DNA from: Myxococcus eversor
Lineage (GTDB): Bacteria > Myxococcota > Myxococcia > Myxococcales > Myxococcaceae
Direction of reading: 5' to 3'
DNA length: 64,000 nucleotides
NCBI RefSeq assembly: GCF_010894455.1
Contig: NZ_JAAIXY010000008.1
Location: forward strand, 186,001-250,000
This document shows, one piece after another, positions 42,513 to 51,508 of this stretch. Each line of letters starts with the position of its first letter. Positions within the stretch are counted from its first letter, which is position 1. The notes beneath the pieces were generated by a model that did no database searches, was not told the origin of the DNA, and saw only the letters and a list, made by a program, of their open reading frames with translations. Made by a program: the position numbers and the translations under genes.

Positions 42513-43232
42513 ATGTCCTTCGACCTGACTGAACCGAATGTGCAGGAGCAGGTCATCTCCTTGGGGACGCTGATCGCGGACCTGTTGGGGGTGTTCTCCG
42601 GCTCGGTGCTGGGGGCGCTCCTGGCCGAGCGGCGGAAGATGGACCTGATGGGCTTCCTGGTGCTGGGGCTCGTGTCCGGCGTGGGGGGCGGAATCCTTCG
42701 GGACACGCTGCTGCAGGTGGGGCCGCCGCTGGTGTTGGTGAAGCCGGCCTATCTGGTCGCGGCTTTCTCGGGGGCGTTCGCGGCGTTCATCTTCGAGCTG
42801 CGGCATGGGCCGACGGTGAAGCTGTTGTCGGCGTTGGATGCGCTGACGCTCGGCTCGTTCGCGGTGGCGGGGACGCAGCGGACGTTGGAGGTGGGGCTGA
42901 GTCCCGGGACGGCGGTGCTCATCGGCATCATCACCGCGGCGGGGGGCGGCATCATCCGCGACGTGCTCATCCGGCGCACGCCCACGGTGATGCGGCCGGA
43001 GCCGGGGTACTACGCGCTCGCCGCACTGGCGGCGAGCCTGGTGTGTCTGGCGTTCTCGCTGACGGGGCATCGGCGGCTGGCCCTGGTGGCGGGGATGGCG
43101 GTGGGTGCGGCGGTGCGTCTCATCTCCGTGCGGAAGGGATGGAGGCTGCCCGTCAAGCGCACGCGCGAGGTGCCCCGGAAGGGCGACGACTTTGGCGGGC
43201 CCGGCGAGGACGAGAGCTGGACGAAGCCGTGA
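42513..43232 (+). CDS. UPF0126/TRIC-family cation channel-like membrane protein
   Basis: Protein of 239 residues with seven hydrophobic segments organised as two repeats. Each carries the family motif: GGGILRDTLL (about residues 61-70) and GGGIIRDVLI (about 150-159), with Lys/Arg contacts as in prokaryotic TRIC channels, which form trimeric monovalent cation pores. The C-terminal tail is charged. ATG at 42513; upstream frame has no strong start. No functional partner is adjacent. Confidence 0.88.
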   Translation: MSFDLTEPNVQEQVISLGTLIADLLGVFSGSVLGALLAERRKMDLMGFLVLGLVSGVGGGILRDTLLQVGPPLVLVKPAYLVAAFSGAFAAFIFELRHGPTVKLLSALDALTLGSFAVAGTQRTLEVGLSPGTAVLIGIITAAGGGIIRDVLIRRTPTVMRPEPGYYALAALAASLVCLAFSLTGHRRLALVAGMAVGAAVRLISVRKGWRLPVKRTREVPRKGDDFGGPGEDESWTKP

Positions 43233-43241
43233 GGCCTGGGG

Positions 43242-43433
43242 TCAGGGCTGTTTCTTGCGGAGGACCTCGGCGGGGAGGTTGCGCCGGAAGGGGCGCAAGA
43301 GGGCCGCGACGACGGGCGCGACGGGGATGGGCAGGGCGACGAGGATGAGGATGAAGAGGAGACGGAAGGCGCGACGGATGTGGCGCGCGAGCGCACGCAG
43401 GAAGGCGAGCGCCCGGGAGAGGAACCGGGACAT
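43242..43433 (-). CDS. Small basic membrane protein
   Basis: Protein of 63 residues with one hydrophobic segment (LLFILILVALPIPVAPVVAA) flanked by Arg-rich ends; the hairpin-like PIPVAP turn may let it form two short spans. Unknown function. ATG at 43433 with AGGAG five bases upstream supports translation. It lies downstream of another small exported protein on the same strand. Confidence 0.65.
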   Translation of the reverse strand: MSRFLSRALAFLRALARHIRRAFRLLFILILVALPIPVAPVVAALLRPFRRNLPAEVLRKKQP

Positions 43434-43487
43434 GGGTGCTCCTGTGACTGAGAGGACTTCCGGAAGGTGGGGCGTTTCCGGGAGGGC

Positions 43488-43799
43488 TCAGTGAAGGAGC
43501 GACGCGTGGAGCAGGTACAGGCGCCGGGTGGGGCCTGGAGGATGGCGCCGGGCGTGACTGTGGGCCGGGGCGGGTGGTGCGGCGGAGACGGCGGGAGTGG
43601 ACCGTGCCGGGCGTAGGAAGTGCCGGGCGTAGCGGACCAGCTCGGGGGCGCGCGGGGTGGAGGCGGAGCCGCCGGACTGTGCGGCGGAGACCGGAGCCGG
43701 GCGGGGCAGGGCCTGCGCCGAGGCACCACTCCCAACGAGCGTCAGACAGGCGAGGAAGAGCCTGAGCCAGCGCAGCAGGTGGGAGGAGTGCCCGTGCAT
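43488..43799 (-). CDS. Small exported protein, hypothetical
   Basis: Protein of 103 residues with a probable signal peptide (LLRWLRLFLACLTLVGSGAS, AQA cleavage). The remainder is Pro/Ala/Arg/His-rich and unlike any family I recognise. A TTGACT plus TAATCT promoter-like pair lies just upstream on the minus strand with a very short leader. Existence as a gene is moderately supported. Confidence 0.45.
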   Translation of the reverse strand: MHGHSSHLLRWLRLFLACLTLVGSGASAQALPRPAPVSAAQSGGSASTPRAPELVRYARHFLRPARSTPAVSAAPPAPAHSHARRHPPGPTRRLYLLHASLLH

Positions 43800-43854
43800 T
43801 CTGGCCCAAGATTACCACGGGGTGCGGCGAGTCAAGGTGACGGGGGCTGTGCGT

Positions 43855-44586
43855 TCACCGTCTGGACCTTTCGAGGTCTGTGTTGTCCTCGATGAGGGCC
43901 TGGAAGTGGCTGAGCTGCTCGGCGCCGCGCATGCCCACGCGAATGTGGAAGGTGGAGTCTTTGGGGCGGCGATAGAGCCGGATGGCGGCATCCTCCTGTT
44001 CGAAGATCATGCTGTGGTGTGGATACGGCAGTCGGATGAATCCCATTTTCTCGAAGATCCGGGCGACCTCGTCTGCGGACGCGTGTTTCCCTTCGTGCCC
44101 GCCGCTGAAGTCGACATGGTGGGAGAAAGTTGGCAGGCAGATCTCCGCCATCGCCTTGAGAAAGAGCATCTCGCGGAAGCCGTTGTAGATAGGCCGCAGG
44201 TCTTTCTTCCAGGCGTGCTCGCCGAAAGGCATGAGCACCACCTGGTGGTCTTCATCCTCCGTAGGTGCCTCCAGGTCGAGCCAATGGCAATCCGAAACCA
44301 ACGGGTCGCGACTCCCAAAGAGGAAGAGGAACCTCCTGGGTGGCATCACGCTCTTGGGGGCGAGCCGGTAGTTCTCCGCGACTCCCAGGATGGGGTCGTA
44401 TGAGGACAGCTCTCGAAAGAGGGGTCCTCCATTGGCGCCCATGACGTTTGCGAACTGGCGATAGGCCGCTGGGAGAGGACTGCCAAAAACCTCTTCCAGC
44501 TCGTCGATAATCAGGTCTGGATACCCACGGACCTGGCCGCGGTATCCGGGACGGTATCGCTCGAGGAGATTCAGGAGCTCTTCCAT
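43855..44586 (-). CDS. SMI1/KNR4 (SUKH)-type immunity protein
   Basis: Protein of 243 residues with a SUKH-fold N-terminal half (LEEVFGSPLPAAYRQFANVM, ANGG, FLFLFGSR). SUKH proteins are the commonest immunity proteins of polymorphic toxins. The C-terminal part (about 140-240) is an extra domain. It begins three bases after the stop of the PAAR-like toxin gene, in the typical effector-immunity order, so it most likely neutralises that toxin. ATG at 44586. Confidence 0.8.
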   Translation of the reverse strand: MEELLNLLERYRPGYRGQVRGYPDLIIDELEEVFGSPLPAAYRQFANVMGANGGPLFRELSSYDPILGVAENYRLAPKSVMPPRRFLFLFGSRDPLVSDCHWLDLEAPTEDEDHQVVLMPFGEHAWKKDLRPIYNGFREMLFLKAMAEICLPTFSHHVDFSGGHEGKHASADEVARIFEKMGFIRLPYPHHSMIFEQEDAAIRLYRRPKDSTFHIRVGMRGAEQLSHFQALIEDNTDLERSRR

Positions 44587-44589
44587 GGG

Positions 44590-45933
44590 TCAGGCGCACT
44601 CCTTGGTGTTGTCGCAGAGCATTTCGGGAAGGAGTTCCTGGCACTCCTTGCAGGAGACAACCGTTTCGCCGTGTCCGAATTCTCGGCTTTTGGGCGCGGT
44701 GCCTTTGACGTCGGTGTGGCTGTACTGGATTGCGGACGTGGACGTTCCCATGGGGGAGAACCATCGCTCGGACATGGTGCGTGCTTTGTGGCCGGCCGCG
44801 CCTCCTGCTTGAATGAGCTTGGGGGCAGCGCACTCCCAGTTGCGCTCCCGCCCGTCGATGACCTGCTCTTGATGGTCGCTCATCTGGAAGCTCTCGACCA
44901 ACTCGAATGAAGAGGTTCCATGCGCCGCATGGATGGTCTGCTGCATGACCTGACGAAACCCAGGTGTCACATCGCTGCCGGAAATGGCGATCAGGGCTTT
45001 TTTGGCGCATCTACAGAGAAGCACTCCAATCATGTAGCCCTTGGTGTAGTTCTTCTCGTCCTCATGCCAGCGTAACAGCGGGGGCATGCTCTCGAGCTGG
45101 CTCTTGAGGACGTTCATTTCGCGAGTCAGGGCGTCTTCATTCTCGATGTCCAACTTTCTCTTCTTCTTGGCCGCTTGCTCCGCAGCTTTGACTTCTTCTT
45201 GAAGAGGGATGAGTTGATCCTTGATGGTGGATTTGTCGGCTGCTGCTGGCGACCTGACGACCTCGCGCAGTTCATTCAGCCTCTGCTTCTTTGGAGTGAG
45301 CCGTAACGCTGCGTCGTGGAATTCGTTCAGCGACTTCTCATTGAGCACTTTTCGTTTCTGCTTCAACTCGGAGTACTGGGCGATGAATGGACGCTGCCTA
45401 TGGAACTCCTTCATCAAATCCGCGAAGAACGTATCCATATGGACCACGACGTCATCCGTCTCGTGGACACGATGCTCGTCCAGTGACTTGTCGCAGGCCG
45501 TGCACTGCGCGTCGTCGCCGTAGGCCCAGGCGGTGCGCCCGTCGGAGATGAAGGTGGTGTTGTAGGTGTTGCCGTTGTGCAGGGTGACGTCGAGGTAGCG
45601 GACCACTCCCTTCCCCTCGACCTTCACGTCCACGCTGCCGCTGCCCCAGGCCATCTTTCCCTTGAACTTGGAGGAGATGAGGCCTCCCGCCGTCCCCGGC
45701 TCGTCTCCCGTGCTCGTGCTCAGCTCCGAGCTCGTCAGCGCCACGGGGTTGCCCTCAATCGTGACGCTCGTGCTCCCCTTCGTGAGCATCGAGTCCTGCG
45801 CGGAGTTGACGAAGGGCGTCGGCACAGGTCCTCCCGGTGTCGGTACCTTACAAACATCCGGCGCAGCCGAGGTGTGCGTGTTGCCGTCACCCTTGTGGAG
45901 AATCGAACGGCCATTCGCATAGACGCGACCCAT
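44590..45933 (-). CDS. PAAR-like (DUF4150) type VI effector with deaminase-like C-terminus
   Basis: Protein of 447 residues. Residues 1-110 are the DUF4150 PAAR-like domain (MGRVYANGRSILHKGDGNTH, NSAQDSMLTKGSTSVTIEGN), which caps the VgrG spike. A long helical, Lys-rich middle (about 160-290) follows. The last ~150 residues look like a toxin domain: a beta-hairpin (GYMIGVLLCRCAKKALIAIS), then WECAAPKLIQAG and SCKECQELLPEMLC. A Cys before a CxxC in this layout is typical of nucleic-acid deaminase toxins, though the usual catalytic Glu two residues after the first Cys is Ala here. Ribosome site GAGGAGGAACC. Paired with the SUKH gene. Confidence 0.8.
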   Translation of the reverse strand: MGRVYANGRSILHKGDGNTHTSAAPDVCKVPTPGGPVPTPFVNSAQDSMLTKGSTSVTIEGNPVALTSSELSTSTGDEPGTAGGLISSKFKGKMAWGSGSVDVKVEGKGVVRYLDVTLHNGNTYNTTFISDGRTAWAYGDDAQCTACDKSLDEHRVHETDDVVVHMDTFFADLMKEFHRQRPFIAQYSELKQKRKVLNEKSLNEFHDAALRLTPKKQRLNELREVVRSPAAADKSTIKDQLIPLQEEVKAAEQAAKKKRKLDIENEDALTREMNVLKSQLESMPPLLRWHEDEKNYTKGYMIGVLLCRCAKKALIAISGSDVTPGFRQVMQQTIHAAHGTSSFELVESFQMSDHQEQVIDGRERNWECAAPKLIQAGGAAGHKARTMSERWFSPMGTSTSAIQYSHTDVKGTAPKSREFGHGETVVSCKECQELLPEMLCDNTKECA

Positions 45934-45945
45934 GGTTCCTCCTCT

Positions 45946-46986
45946 TCACGCCTTCGGAATCATCTCCACCACGCACGCCCCCACTCGCCCCCCGTCCGCG
46001 CTCCCGTAGATGAGCGTCCTTCTCGCCGCCGGCTCCCCCCACCGGGCTCGATGCAAGGCCACGCCCAACATCACGGGACCCGCGCCTGCCCCCGCGTCTC
46101 CCAGCCCCTCACCCGAGAGGTGGACCCGCAGCGGCTCGGGCATCAGGCCCGCGTTTCTCAAATACGCCCGCGAGAACTCCGTCCCCCACCAGGTCTCTCC
46201 CGGCTGACAGGCCAGCACTCCATCCACCCGCCGTGCTCCCATCACCCCGTCGCCCCGCACACTCCTCAGCGCCTCTGTCAGCCCGTCCGCGAGACCTGGC
46301 GTCATTCGCGCGAAAGGGCGAGGTTCGACCGCCAACGCTGTCCCCAACACCACCCCTGTCTCCTCCAACCCCCATGACTTCGATGCCCCTGGCCGCGTGA
46401 GCGCTATGAAGCCCGCCGCCTCGCCAGGAATCCGCCCGTCCGGGTTCTGTCGCCCCAGATGCAGCCGTGCCTTCGACAGCGCCTCCAGCGAAGCCGCATC
46501 CCCATACGAGTCCACCGCCCCCACCAGGGCCAGGGCTCCCGCTCGACCGGACTGGAGGTCTCTCGTCGCGGTGGCCAGTGCTTCGAAGAAGGCCGCCCGT
46601 CCTCCCTCGTGCACCTTCACCAGCTCCAGGCGCCCCGCGCCCTCTTCCAGAATCGCGGCCTCGAGGGCCTTCAGTTCCACCTCTGCCCCCAACCCCTGCT
46701 CCGGGAGCCCGAGGTACACAGGCACACGTCCCCGCGGTGGCAAGCATTCCAGCACGGGCCGCACGCCCACCAGCGCCTGACGCGCCAATGCGCTCATTCG
46801 CTCCGTTCGCGTCGCCGCGATGTCCAGGAGGCTCAACCGTGAGGCCCGCACGGGCTCCCCCAGGTCGTCCTCGACTTGCGTCTCCGCGAAGCGCACGAGG
46901 CCCGCTCGCAGGGATGCCAGTGTCAGGTGTGTCGTCGTCCCGATGGGCGTGCACAACCCCACCCCCACCACTCGCGCCCCGCTCAT
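45946..46986 (-). CDS. Ketosynthase-like protein of type VI accessory operon
   Basis: Protein of 346 residues with thiolase/beta-ketoacyl-synthase fold signatures (RVVGVGLCTPIG, ALALVGAVDSYGDAASLEAL, NPDGRIPGEAAGFIAL), but the catalytic Cys expected ~20 residues before ALALVG is not there (region VKVHEGGRAAFF). It is probably a non-catalytic relative with a structural or assembly role in loading the PAAR-like effector. Such genes recur beside DUF2169 and DUF4150 genes. ATG at 46986 with GGGAGG upstream; overlaps the DUF2169 stop by four bases. Confidence 0.75.
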   Translation of the reverse strand: MSGARVVGVGLCTPIGTTTHLTLASLRAGLVRFAETQVEDDLGEPVRASRLSLLDIAATRTERMSALARQALVGVRPVLECLPPRGRVPVYLGLPEQGLGAEVELKALEAAILEEGAGRLELVKVHEGGRAAFFEALATATRDLQSGRAGALALVGAVDSYGDAASLEALSKARLHLGRQNPDGRIPGEAAGFIALTRPGASKSWGLEETGVVLGTALAVEPRPFARMTPGLADGLTEALRSVRGDGVMGARRVDGVLACQPGETWWGTEFSRAYLRNAGLMPEPLRVHLSGEGLGDAGAGAGPVMLGVALHRARWGEPAARRTLIYGSADGGRVGACVVEMIPKA

Positions 46987-48005
46987 GTCACGTCCTCCCA
47001 CGGCTCCAGCAGTCGCACCGTGCTCACCTCGTGCGTCGCCAATCGCCGATGCGCCGGAAACATCGCCCGCCAGGTGAGCACCACCCGGCGCTCATCAGGC
47101 TCCAGCCGCACCGTGTCCAACGTCATGCGCCGCTTCTCTCGTTTCCCCGCGAACGTGCAGCGCGCCAGCAACCTGTACTCCGGAAGGTGGAACGCCAGCG
47201 GCCCGTCTGGAGACACTCCCTCCAGCACCACGGGCTCACCTCCTCGCAAGTGAGGCGAGGCTTGCAGTCCCTCTGGAGCCACCTGGAAGAAGCGCTCGTC
47301 GAAGTCCACGGGCCACAGCGGCGCGCGCCGCTCCACCCATGCGGCGTCATATGTCCCCGCCCATCTCAAGCGCGGCTGCCAGTGCCGAGCCACCGGTCCA
47401 AAGCCACACGGCGTCGGCCTGTCCGCCCATCCTCGCACCAGTGACTCCGGCGTCTCGATGGACGGCAGCGGCTGCTCCAACGCCTCCTTCGCACTCGTGT
47501 AGAAGCCGCGCCCCACGGGATTGCGTGGCTCGTATCCCGACGCCCGCGTGCCTCCGAAGCTGTACTCGTATCGCAGTGGCAGTGACTCGAACGGCAACGG
47601 GTCCGAGGCGCTCAGTCCGACCAATCCTCGATACCAGACACGCGTGCCCCAGACCTGTGCCCGCTTCTCCACGGGCCCCACACGCACTCGCACCTGGGTC
47701 CCTGTCACCTTGCGGCCACGCGGTGCCCATGCGCTCCCGTCCAACAACACGTCCGTTGCTCGCCGCGCATAGGACGACGGTGCTTCATGGCGAAGACTCG
47801 AGGTCTCCGGTGCTCCCCAGTGCGTATCCGTTCTTGGTGGCGAGGTCTGAACCTCGCTCAACGTCAGCGGCGCCACCGAGGCGCGTCCAGGCGCGGGCAA
47901 GGTGAAGGTGCCAGCCACGACGAGAACGAGACCGTCCTCGCCCTCCTTCGTCTGGGTCAGGAAGTCGGTGGCCGCGAACGGCGTGAGGTTTTCGAGAGCG
48001 GGCAT
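46983..48005 (-). CDS. DUF2169 type VI effector adaptor
   Basis: Protein of 340 residues of the DUF2169 family (ALENLTPFAATDFLTQTKEG, GTRVWYRGLVGL, RYEYSFGGTRASGYEPRNPV, GFGPVARHWQPR). DUF2169 proteins are adaptors that help DUF4150 (PAAR-like) effectors load on the type VI spike. Its position between TIGR02270 and ketosynthase-like genes in the same operon is typical. ATG at 48005 with GAGGA upstream. Confidence 0.85.
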   Translation of the reverse strand: MPALENLTPFAATDFLTQTKEGEDGLVLVVAGTFTLPAPGRASVAPLTLSEVQTSPPRTDTHWGAPETSSLRHEAPSSYARRATDVLLDGSAWAPRGRKVTGTQVRVRVGPVEKRAQVWGTRVWYRGLVGLSASDPLPFESLPLRYEYSFGGTRASGYEPRNPVGRGFYTSAKEALEQPLPSIETPESLVRGWADRPTPCGFGPVARHWQPRLRWAGTYDAAWVERRAPLWPVDFDERFFQVAPEGLQASPHLRGGEPVVLEGVSPDGPLAFHLPEYRLLARCTFAGKREKRRMTLDTVRLEPDERRVVLTWRAMFPAHRRLATHEVSTVRLLEPWEDVT

Positions 48006-48026
48006 GGTGGCGTGTCCTCGTCACTC

Positions 48027-49295
48027 TCAGCGAAGCGTGGAGATGAGCGGGCCGCTTCCCAACACCAGCCGCGCTCCTCGGGCCCGCGTGAGGGCCTCCC
48101 GCTGACGCGGGGCAAAGGCTCGCGTGGGAATGACGTGCTGCCCCTTCGTGCGGATGGCCAGTTCGCGCGCGAGCACGTGACGCCGCCGCATCGGACTCGT
48201 CTCCAGGGCTTCCAGCAGCACGGCGCCACTGAAAGGCCGCCCCAGCAGATAGCGCTGTCCCTTCACGAAACGGCTCCGTGACTCCGTCCACCAACCTCGG
48301 ACCGCCGACGCGTTCGGCCACGGCAGGTCATCCTCGGGACGCACCGTGAGGTCGGCCTCGGGGTCATCGGACTCCTCGGGCTCCTCTCCTTCGAGCAGGG
48401 CGTACGGCCCCTCCAACACGAGCCCCGTCATGGCCGAGAACGCCTCCCCCGCGAGCCGGGCCACGCAAGGCACATGGAGCAGCCTCGCGCAGACCTCCAT
48501 CGCCGCGAGCCGTCCGCTGAACCCCAGCGCCCACAAGGCCTCGGGACGAAGCTCGTCGTCCTTCGCCAGTCCCACCAGGAAGTCCGCGTCTTCCTCCCCG
48601 CCACCCAGCGCGAGCAACACCCTCGCCTCCGGACTCGAGGCCTCCTCCTCCCGTGCCTCCTTGCCGCACGCCTCCCATGCCATCCGCAGCCCCGCGGTCA
48701 ACCCCGCCTCCATGGCCGCCAGCCGGATGCCGGGATGCGCGGAGGCGAGCAGCGCCGGCAGCACCTTCCGCGCGAGCTCCTCGGACAGTGGCCTCGCCCC
48801 ATTGAGCGCGGCGATTCGCGCCCTCGGCTCGTCATGCAGGAAGTACCGCGCCAGCACCTCGGACGACGTGGACTGTCGGAAGGCCAGGACCTCCAATACA
48901 TGCGCTTGAAGGTCCAGGTCGCCTGTCTTCAACAGGGACTCGACCGCGGTGCTCACTCCCTCGACCTCGCTGACCTCCAGCGCGCGGCGCATGGCGGCAC
49001 GGGGTTCGACCTCCGCCCCTCGCAGTCGCGACAACACTTCGTCCACGGCGCCCTGGCTCAACAGCGCGTGGGTGGCGACAGAGACTCGTGCTGCTTCCTC
49101 CGAGTCGAACGCCGGCCTCACCACCGCGTCGAGGGCTTCCCGCTCCGCCAGCCCTTCCAGATTCCCCAACAGACGTTCTTCCCGCTCCGCCACCTCCGAC
49201 AGCGTCGCATCCGGAGCCACGAGCGCTCGCTCCCATTGCTCCCATCGGAAAGACGCCTCGTCGAGGTGCTCTTCCCAGACATCCACCAACAGCAT
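48027..49295 (-). CDS. TIGR02270-family HEAT-repeat protein
   Basis: Protein of 422 residues of the TIGR02270 type, found beside type VI effector genes. The N-terminus (LVDVWEEHLDEASFRWEQWE) is the family start. Residues about 70-290 form helical HEAT-like repeats; the C-terminal part (LPWPNASAVRGWWTESRSRF, GQRYLLGRP) is conserved. Likely a scaffold in effector assembly. The ATG at 49295 has GGGGGGAGG upstream, much better than an upstream alternative at 49430. First gene of the five-gene operon. Confidence 0.82.
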   Translation of the reverse strand: MLLVDVWEEHLDEASFRWEQWERALVAPDATLSEVAEREERLLGNLEGLAEREALDAVVRPAFDSEEAARVSVATHALLSQGAVDEVLSRLRGAEVEPRAAMRRALEVSEVEGVSTAVESLLKTGDLDLQAHVLEVLAFRQSTSSEVLARYFLHDEPRARIAALNGARPLSEELARKVLPALLASAHPGIRLAAMEAGLTAGLRMAWEACGKEAREEEASSPEARVLLALGGGEEDADFLVGLAKDDELRPEALWALGFSGRLAAMEVCARLLHVPCVARLAGEAFSAMTGLVLEGPYALLEGEEPEESDDPEADLTVRPEDDLPWPNASAVRGWWTESRSRFVKGQRYLLGRPFSGAVLLEALETSPMRRRHVLARELAIRTKGQHVIPTRAFAPRQREALTRARGARLVLGSGPLISTLR

Positions 49296-49622
49296 TGAAG
49301 CCTCCCCCCGCCGAGCACCCAAATCCTCGCGTGGCGCTCTGACACGGGGCTTGCGGGTCCGGAGCGCCTCACGCATGTCGTGAGGAACCACGGGTGGTCC
49401 GCCAGGTTGTTGAGTGTGAAAAGGGCTCACAGCCCCGGAGGCCCGGCCTTCAATTCACTGGCCAATCGCCACCGGGACATGAACGCCACGGCTTCGCGAC
49501 TGTCGTCCACGGGGCACGCCTCGGCCACACAGCCTCCACGGCACACGTCTGGTCCACGACGCAGGACGGGCCATGCCGCGACGCGGACCGGTGGGCCCGG
49601 CGAGCACAGTGAACGCCTGCGC
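49296..49622. other. Gap upstream of type VI operon
   Basis: 327 bases between the TIGR02270 start and the end of the GNAT gene (both minus strand). No gene was supported: frames here are overlaps from neighbours. It should contain the promoter of the type VI operon; the most visible element is TGTGA-N7-TCACA at 49415-49431, whose spacing does not match CRP sites. Confidence 0.5.
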
Positions 49623-50024
49623 CTACACCGTGTCGATGAAGTGGTAGGCGGAGCCGCGTCCTGGCAGCTCACGCACCACGAAGCCCCGGCGCTCGAGCAC
49701 TCGACGCAGCTTGAGGTTCGGATGGGCGCAATGCACCGCGTGGACAATCCACTCGACCTGGGGCACCCCGCGCGCGCTCGCCAGTTGACGCGCCAGACGC
49801 CACAGCGCGAGCAGAATCCCCTGGCCGCCCCGGTCCACCTGCGCCAGCTCCACCTCGAGTCGGTCCGGCAGCCGCCGGAAGCGCCCCAGCAGTTCGCCGC
49901 TGCCCACCCGGAGAATCAATGCCTCACCGGTGAACGCGAAGGCCTCCAACTCCTCCGCCGGCATGCGCAGCAGCTCCTCGGCGGAGTAGCCCTCGATGAG
50001 CTGGGTGGGGACGTCGGTCTTCAT
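49623..50024 (-). CDS. GNAT-like acetyltransferase
   Basis: Protein of 133 residues. The middle and C-terminal parts (LEVELAQVDRGGQGILLALW, and HPNLKLRRVLERRGFVVREL) fit the acetyl-CoA-binding core of GNAT enzymes, with the Gly-rich loop reduced to RGGQGI. The acceptor is unknown. The ATG at 50024 is preferred; an ATG six codons upstream is possible. Confidence 0.6.
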   Translation of the reverse strand: MKTDVPTQLIEGYSAEELLRMPAEELEAFAFTGEALILRVGSGELLGRFRRLPDRLEVELAQVDRGGQGILLALWRLARQLASARGVPQVEWIVHAVHCAHPNLKLRRVLERRGFVVRELPGRGSAYHFIDTV

Positions 50025-50099
50025 CACCACCCCGCGTAGCACACGGCGCCGCCTGTCTCGATTCGAAAGACAGGCGGGCCGGGAGCCGCGGACCGCTCG

Positions 50100-51212
50100 C
50101 TACTCGGTGAACAGCTCACCGGACGAGTACATCTCCGGCTCTTCCTGGCTGGTGCCACCGACGACGAGCACCTTGCCGTTGGTCAGAAGCGTGGCCGTAT
50201 GCCCATACGTCGGTGTGTCATTGCCCACGACGGAGAGCTGCCACGTGGCCGGGCTGAACAGCTCCGTGGTGCCGCCAATCTGGTTGCGCGTGCCTCGCGC
50301 GACGAGCACCTTGCCCGACGGCAGCAGCGTCATCGAGTGGCTCCGCCGACGCTCCTCGGTGGCATACGAGACGTACTCCCACTCGTTGTCCTCCGGCCAG
50401 AACAGCCATGCGCCGCTCGCGTACTGTCCCGTCTCCTGTCCCGTGGCCAGCACCGCGCCCTGGTTCAGCAGAATCGCCGCGTGTCCGTAGAAGGCCGGCG
50501 GGTCCGACACGCGGCTCCACGTGCCCGTGCTCGCGTTGTACACCTCCGCCGCGCCCGTGACGCCGTCGTCGTTGATGACCAGCACATTGCCCGAAGGCAG
50601 CAGCGTGGCGCTGACCTTCCCCGAGACGACCGACGTGGAGCCCGTCGCCGCCCACGTCCCCGTCGCCGGGTTGTACAGCTCCGCGCTCTTCAGCGCCGTG
50701 GCTCCGAAGCCGCCGAACACCAGCACCTTGCCCGAGGCCAGCAGCACCGCCTGATGGCTGCCGCGCGCCGTGCCGAGGCTGCCCGTGGCGCTCCACGTGT
50801 TCGTGGTGGGGTTGTACAACTCCGCGCTCGCCAGCGTGCCCGCGCCCTGGCCGCCGACGACGAGCACCTGTCCCGACGCCAGCAACGTCGCCGTGTGACG
50901 CGCCCGCGTCTGGCTCATCGTCGCCGCCGCGCTCCAGGTGTTGGTGGCCGCGTCATACGTCTCCGTCGACGCCGTCACCGAGCCCCAGCCATTGCCGCCC
51001 GTGACGAGCACCTTGCCCGAGGGCAGCCGCGTCGCCGTGTGGAACGCGCGAATCTGGCTCATCGACGCCGCTTGAGACCAGGGAGAGATGAAGGCCGTGC
51101 GTGCCTCGACGCGTGGCGCTTCCGCGACCGCCGTGGAAGCCCCGGCCACCGTCGCCAACGCTCCACACAATCCCAGGCCAAGCCACGTCTTCGCTGTGGT
51201 TGCTCGTGTCAT
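50100..51212 (-). CDS. Secreted kelch-repeat protein
   Basis: Protein of 370 residues with a signal peptide (LGLGLCGALATVAGASTAVA). Six to seven kelch repeats follow, each with HTATLL.SG.VLVVGG and AELYNP.TNTW signatures, giving one beta-propeller. Such proteins are abundant in myxobacterial secretomes and bind glycans or proteins. ATG at 51212 with GAGGA 5 bases upstream; the frame extends 32 codons further without a ribosome site. Confidence 0.85.
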   Translation of the reverse strand: MTRATTAKTWLGLGLCGALATVAGASTAVAEAPRVEARTAFISPWSQAASMSQIRAFHTATRLPSGKVLVTGGNGWGSVTASTETYDAATNTWSAAATMSQTRARHTATLLASGQVLVVGGQGAGTLASAELYNPTTNTWSATGSLGTARGSHQAVLLASGKVLVFGGFGATALKSAELYNPATGTWAATGSTSVVSGKVSATLLPSGNVLVINDDGVTGAAEVYNASTGTWSRVSDPPAFYGHAAILLNQGAVLATGQETGQYASGAWLFWPEDNEWEYVSYATEERRRSHSMTLLPSGKVLVARGTRNQIGGTTELFSPATWQLSVVGNDTPTYGHTATLLTNGKVLVVGGTSQEEPEMYSSGELFTE

Positions 51213-51342
51213 CCGTTCCTCGTGGTGAAGGGTGAGGTCCGCATTGTGCCGAGGGGGACCGACGCTCCGCGCGCCCCTCCTCGTCAACATCGCGTGACGA
51301 CGCGGCATGACAGTGACTCTGTTGCATTGGAAATACAGTGGT

Positions 51343-51362
51343 TATAAGTCCCACTCGTGGGA
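51343..51362 (-). promoter_or_regulatory. Possible promoter with palindrome upstream of kelch gene
   Basis: On the minus strand a TATAAC -10-like hexamer (51342-51347) lies right after the palindrome TCCCAC-TC-GTGGGA (51349-51362). AT-rich sequence is rare here. No convincing -35 was seen, so an activator-dependent promoter is possible. The gene starts about 130 bases downstream. Confidence 0.35.
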
Positions 51363-51508
51363 TTGTGGGCCGCTCCTCGCCTCGCGGGTCCTACACCCGC
51401 GCCCATGGCTTCCCCGGCTGGACGGCCGGAACCATGTTCGCGATGGAGTCGCTCGGCGGCCTCGCGTTGCTCGCGGGGGGATGGCCTCCTGTCACGCCGG
51501 AGCGACGC

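Noticed and set aside
49415-49431. CRP-like site TGTGA...TCACA
   Set aside because: Spacer is seven bases instead of six and there is no associated promoter or evidence of CRP control.
49380-50039. 219-codon plus-strand frame next to the type VI operon
   Set aside because: Mostly antisense to the GNAT gene, His/Arg-rich composition, no domain.
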